16,629 nt of DNA from Acholeplasmatales bacterium. Its GTDB lineage: Bacteria; Bacillota_I; Bacilli_A; Izemoplasmatales; Hujiaoplasmataceae. Below, piece after piece: positions 14,950 through 16,629 of the stretch. The position numbers and the translations under genes are program-made. The stretch spans positions 1 to 16,629 of the forward strand of contig DMTN01000055.1 in the NCBI GenBank assembly GCA_003477305.1, read 5' to 3'. The notes under the pieces are model-generated. The model worked only from the letters and a program-made list of their open reading frames with translations. It made no database searches and was not told the origin of the DNA. Each line of letters starts with the position of its first letter. Within the stretch, counting starts at the first letter, position 1.

Positions 14950-15022
14950 TCTAACGCTGCGTGAATTGAACCAAAAAGGCCGACTACACCGCAATCGCGG
15001 TTTGGTCGGCCTTATTCTTTGA
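14942..15022 (+). pseudogene. 26-codon frame where an AbiEii toxin gene would start
   Basis: An AGGAGG site (14922-14927) within the end of the AbiEi-like gene precedes a start (GTG 14930 or ATG 14942) in the arrangement expected for a coupled toxin gene. The frame begins MFDLTLRELNQKGRL, then enters the terminator hairpin and stops at 15022. It could be the 5' relic of a deleted abiEii gene or chance. The spacing from the ribosome binding site (14 nt to the ATG, 2 nt to the GTG) is not ideal. Confidence 0.25.
14976..15019. terminator. Bidirectional terminator between converging genes
   Basis: Outer arms 14976-14984 and 15005-15013 (9 bp) enclose inner arms 14988-14992 and 14997-15001 (5 bp, AATC loop). 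On the minus strand the hairpin is followed by five T; on the plus strand by TTATTCTTT. It lies between the stops of the converging genes and can serve both. Confidence 0.8.
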
Positions 15023-15053
15023 ATGTAGGAATTTCTCTCGATGAATGGAGCGG

Positions 15054-15767
15054 TCAGCGACCTGCTTTCTGCATCTTTTGTGTCTTCTGAAGTTTCTTGG
15101 CTTTCACCATTTCGACTTTCTGCTGGGCTTTGAGCTCGTGCTTCGAAAGTTTCTTCTCTTTGATCTTGCGTTTCACGTGCTTTGTATCCTTGACGATCTC
15201 ATACGTCAGGGTGTAGTCGTTGTCGTGGTTTCTGAAACGGAACGGGGCGGCTTCGTTGATGTTCATCGGCAGTTCGAAGAGGAAGGCGATCAGCGGGTTC
15301 AGCATCTGGTACTTGTTGGCGGCCTTGATCAACCCTTCGACCTTGCGCTTCTTGTCCCACTTATAGAGGACCTTGTCGTATTCGTCGAGGAGGATGATCG
15401 CGATCTGGTTCTTGTTCCGATCGGGACTGATGAACGATTTGAGGAGGACCAGTTCGGGAAGGTTCTTGACGTAGAAGTCGAAGTATTTCTTGACCTGGTG
15501 CTTGCCTTTGCTTTTCAGCGATTTGAAGGTGTTCGTGTCGTCTTTCACATAGTTCTTGATGACATTCTCGATCAGGAGGTTGGAATTGTAGTGCTTCGTG
15601 ATCTGTTTGTCGAGCCGTTTATAGAAAGCTTTATACCGCGAAGCGTACTGGGTCTTGTTGAAAACGGCGACCAGAATCACCAAAATCAGGATGATTACCC
15701 CGGCGATGCCGGCGTACGTCATCCAGTTGTCGATGATCGTATTGATGTCGAAAAGGAAAATCCGCAT
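15054..15767 (-). CDS. Single-span membrane protein of unknown function
   Basis: A 237-residue protein with a short N-terminus, one membrane span (about residues 18-36, YAGIAGVIILILVILVAVF) and a large, mostly cytoplasmic domain. The middle has a compact fold with LPELVLLKSFISPDR, NQIAIILLDEYDKVLY and NPLIAFLFELPMN. The last 45 residues are strongly basic with repeated Lys (KHVKRKIKEKK ... KAKKLQKTQKMQK), suggesting contact with nucleic acid, ribosomes or acidic lipids. ATG 15767 has GAGGTGAT just upstream; an in-frame GTG three codons earlier overlaps that site. The gene has its own promoter and a terminator. I do not recognise the family; a role near the membrane is all the sequence supports. 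Confidence 0.75.
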   Translation of the reverse strand: MRIFLFDINTIIDNWMTYAGIAGVIILILVILVAVFNKTQYASRYKAFYKRLDKQITKHYNSNLLIENVIKNYVKDDTNTFKSLKSKGKHQVKKYFDFYVKNLPELVLLKSFISPDRNKNQIAIILLDEYDKVLYKWDKKRKVEGLIKAANKYQMLNPLIAFLFELPMNINEAAPFRFRNHDNDYTLTYEIVKDTKHVKRKIKEKKLSKHELKAQQKVEMVKAKKLQKTQKMQKAGR

Positions 15768-15796
15768 GTAAATCACCTCGAAATCGTCTATCTAAA

Positions 15797-15802
15797 ATGA
15801 TA
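15797..15802 (-). promoter_or_regulatory. Probable extended -10 promoter of the minus-strand membrane protein
   Basis: On the minus strand the sequence reads TGTTATCAT, a TATCAT -10 box with a TGn extension, about 30 bp before the start codon; a weak TTTAAT lies 17 bp upstream. It is divergent from the rpsU promoter. Confidence 0.45.
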
Positions 15803-15845
15803 ACACACAGAGCGCTGGAATTAAATCGTTTTTGCTAAATTTTTG

Positions 15846-15874
15846 TTTACATTTTCATGGAAATACAGTATAAT
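15846..15874 (+). promoter_or_regulatory. Promoter of rpsU
   Basis: TTTACA (15846-15851) and TATAAT (15869-15874) are exactly 17 bp apart, close to the consensus, as expected for a strongly expressed ribosomal protein gene. Confidence 0.8.
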
Positions 15875-15908
15875 TCTAAATGGAAAAAAGAAAAGGGGTG
15901 AAAAGCAC

Positions 15909-16082
15909 ATGGCAAAAACCGTAGTCAGAGAAAACGAGTCCATCGAGGACGCGCTGCGCAGATTCAAACGCGACGTCTCCCGTGCCGGAACCCTAGCTGA
16001 AGCCCGCAAACGCGAGTACTATCTAAAACCGAGCGTATCCAAGAAGCTCAAAGCAAAAGAGAACAAAGGCCGCAGACCCTGA
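15909..16082 (+). CDS. rpsU: 30S ribosomal protein S21
   Basis: A 57-residue basic protein of the small ribosomal subunit, located near the 3' end of 16S rRNA and involved in initiation. The family signature is complete: VRENESIEDALRRFKRDVSRAGTLAEARKREYY, then a basic tail (KKLKAKENKGRRP). The length matches the short Gram-positive form (about 57-58 residues). ATG 15909 follows GGGGTG with 8 nt between. It has its own promoter and a terminator at 16087-16115, so it is a single-gene unit here, while in Bacillus it is followed by yqeY. Confidence 0.97.
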   Translation: MAKTVVRENESIEDALRRFKRDVSRAGTLAEARKREYYLKPSVSKKLKAKENKGRRP

Positions 16083-16086
16083 ACTC

Positions 16087-16115
16087 AAGCACTTCCATCG
16101 AGAAGTGCTTTTTTT
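16087..16115 (+). terminator. Terminator of rpsU
   Basis: Perfect 9-bp arms (16087-16095 and 16102-16110, AAGCACTTC and its complement) with a 6-nt loop, ending in seven T (through 16115). Confidence 0.92.
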
Positions 16116-16156
16116 CCCCCAAAAACCGCTGGAAAAGACGGCTTTTCGATGGGGCA

Positions 16157-16165
16157 TGGTATAAT
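16157..16165 (+). promoter_or_regulatory. Extended -10 promoter of phoH
   Basis: TGGTATAAT carries a perfect -10 box (16160-16165) with the TGn extension; no clear -35 box. It lies 29 bp before the chosen start codon. Confidence 0.6.
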
Positions 16166-16194
16166 ATTCCTGGAACGAAGGAGTGATGCGATCG

Positions 16195-16629
16195 ATGACC
16201 GATCTGTCCAGACTTGAACTGAATCTTCCGACGGTATCCGAAATGGTCCGTCTTTTGGGTACGAACGACAAATATCTCAAACTGCTTTCGAGCCTTTACG
16301 GCGTCGAGATGTACGCCGGTAACAACCAGATTCTCGCCGACACCCACGATCCCGCGATGCTCGCCGAAATGGCGCGCCTCTTTATGATCCTGAAGTCGAT
16401 GGCGCACCGCAACGTGTTCTTCAACGAACGCGACATCATCTATCTCAAAAACCTTCTCCCGAAGGTCGGCGACGACGAGATCCTCGATCTCTTCCTGAAC
16501 CGCAAGGAGATCATCAAGAATTATTCCGGCAAACCGATTTACGCCAAAACGCTGAATCAGAAGAAGTATCTCGCGTCGATCGAGAAGAACGAAATCGTCC
16601 TCGGCATCGGTCCCGCCGGTACCGGCAAG
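16195..16629 (+). CDS. phoH: PhoH-family P-loop ATPase (partial, cut by window end)
   Basis: The first 145 codons of a PhoH-like protein, an ATPase thought to act in RNA metabolism. The N-terminal part has the KH-like opening (SEMVRLLGTNDKYLKLLSSLYGVEMYAGNNQI). The typical linker GKPIYAKTLNQKKYLASIEKNEIVLGIGPAGTGK leads into Walker A, at whose Lys the window ends. Gram-positive PhoH is about 320 residues, so slightly more than half is missing. ATG 16195 is preferred, 11 nt after GGAG; in-frame ATG 16186 lies only 2 nt from it. In Bacillus phoH lies a few genes after rpsU and before ybeY, so ybeY is the expected next neighbour. Confidence 0.93.
   Translation, partial: MTDLSRLELNLPTVSEMVRLLGTNDKYLKLLSSLYGVEMYAGNNQILADTHDPAMLAEMARLFMILKSMAHRNVFFNERDIIYLKNLLPKVGDDEILDLFLNRKEIIKNYSGKPIYAKTLNQKKYLASIEKNEIVLGIGPAGTGK

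Noticed and set aside
15045..15800. A 251-codon plus-strand frame opposite the minus-strand membrane protein
   Set aside because: The minus-strand reading has a ribosome binding site, a clean membrane span and a terminator; the plus frame is a Val/Leu/Asp-rich shadow.

Overview
The window is bacterial, about half G+C, and uses the standard code: TGA ends most genes and Trp is TGG. Strong Shine-Dalgarno sites, TATAAT-type promoters, lipobox lipoproteins and a rsmE-mtaB ... rpsU ... phoH order like that of Bacillus subtilis point to a Gram-positive lineage. The protein style (short S21, PhoH N-terminus, Thr-rich tethers on lipoproteins) suggests a Mollicutes relative that kept the standard code, such as Acholeplasma or Izemoplasma. 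That placement is an inference.

Layout. 1-1410: a lipoprotein gene of unknown function with its own promoter and terminator. 1500-3520: a second large lipoprotein gene on the minus strand, probably with beta-sandwich domains, and between its stop and its terminator a short coding-like remnant. 3580-9297: the most notable unit, a promoter followed by four 15-bp-phased palindromic boxes, then a PadR-family regulator and jetA-jetB-jetC, a Wadjet/MksBEF-type SMC (condensin-like) complex with overlapping genes. The nuclease subunit JetD is absent. 9310-10453: two tandem paralogous thioredoxin-like lipoproteins (CYNC and CHNC active sites), each followed by a terminator. 10459-10975: a small two-span membrane protein with a probable bacterial PH-like domain. 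11051-13972: rsmE and mtaB (overlapping), then an unknown membrane protein. 14008-15022: an A+T-rich regulatory region and an AbiEi-type antitoxin-like gene with no intact AbiEii toxin downstream. 15054-15767 (minus): an unknown single-span membrane protein. 15846-16115: rpsU with promoter and terminator. 16160-16629: phoH, cut by the window end.

How it fits together. The PadR regulator and jetABC look like one autoregulated operon: a near-consensus promoter, operator-like repeats exactly where transcription would begin, a 27-nt gap to jetA, a 4-bp jetA/jetB overlap and a 17-bp jetB/jetC overlap. Without jetD this may be a chromosome-organising MksBEF-like complex, a Wadjet system with a distant or replaced nuclease, or a decayed one. 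RsmE, MtaB and S21 all serve ribosome or tRNA function and probably form the conserved backbone into which accessory genes were placed. I saw no tRNA, rRNA, CRISPR array, transposase or integrase.
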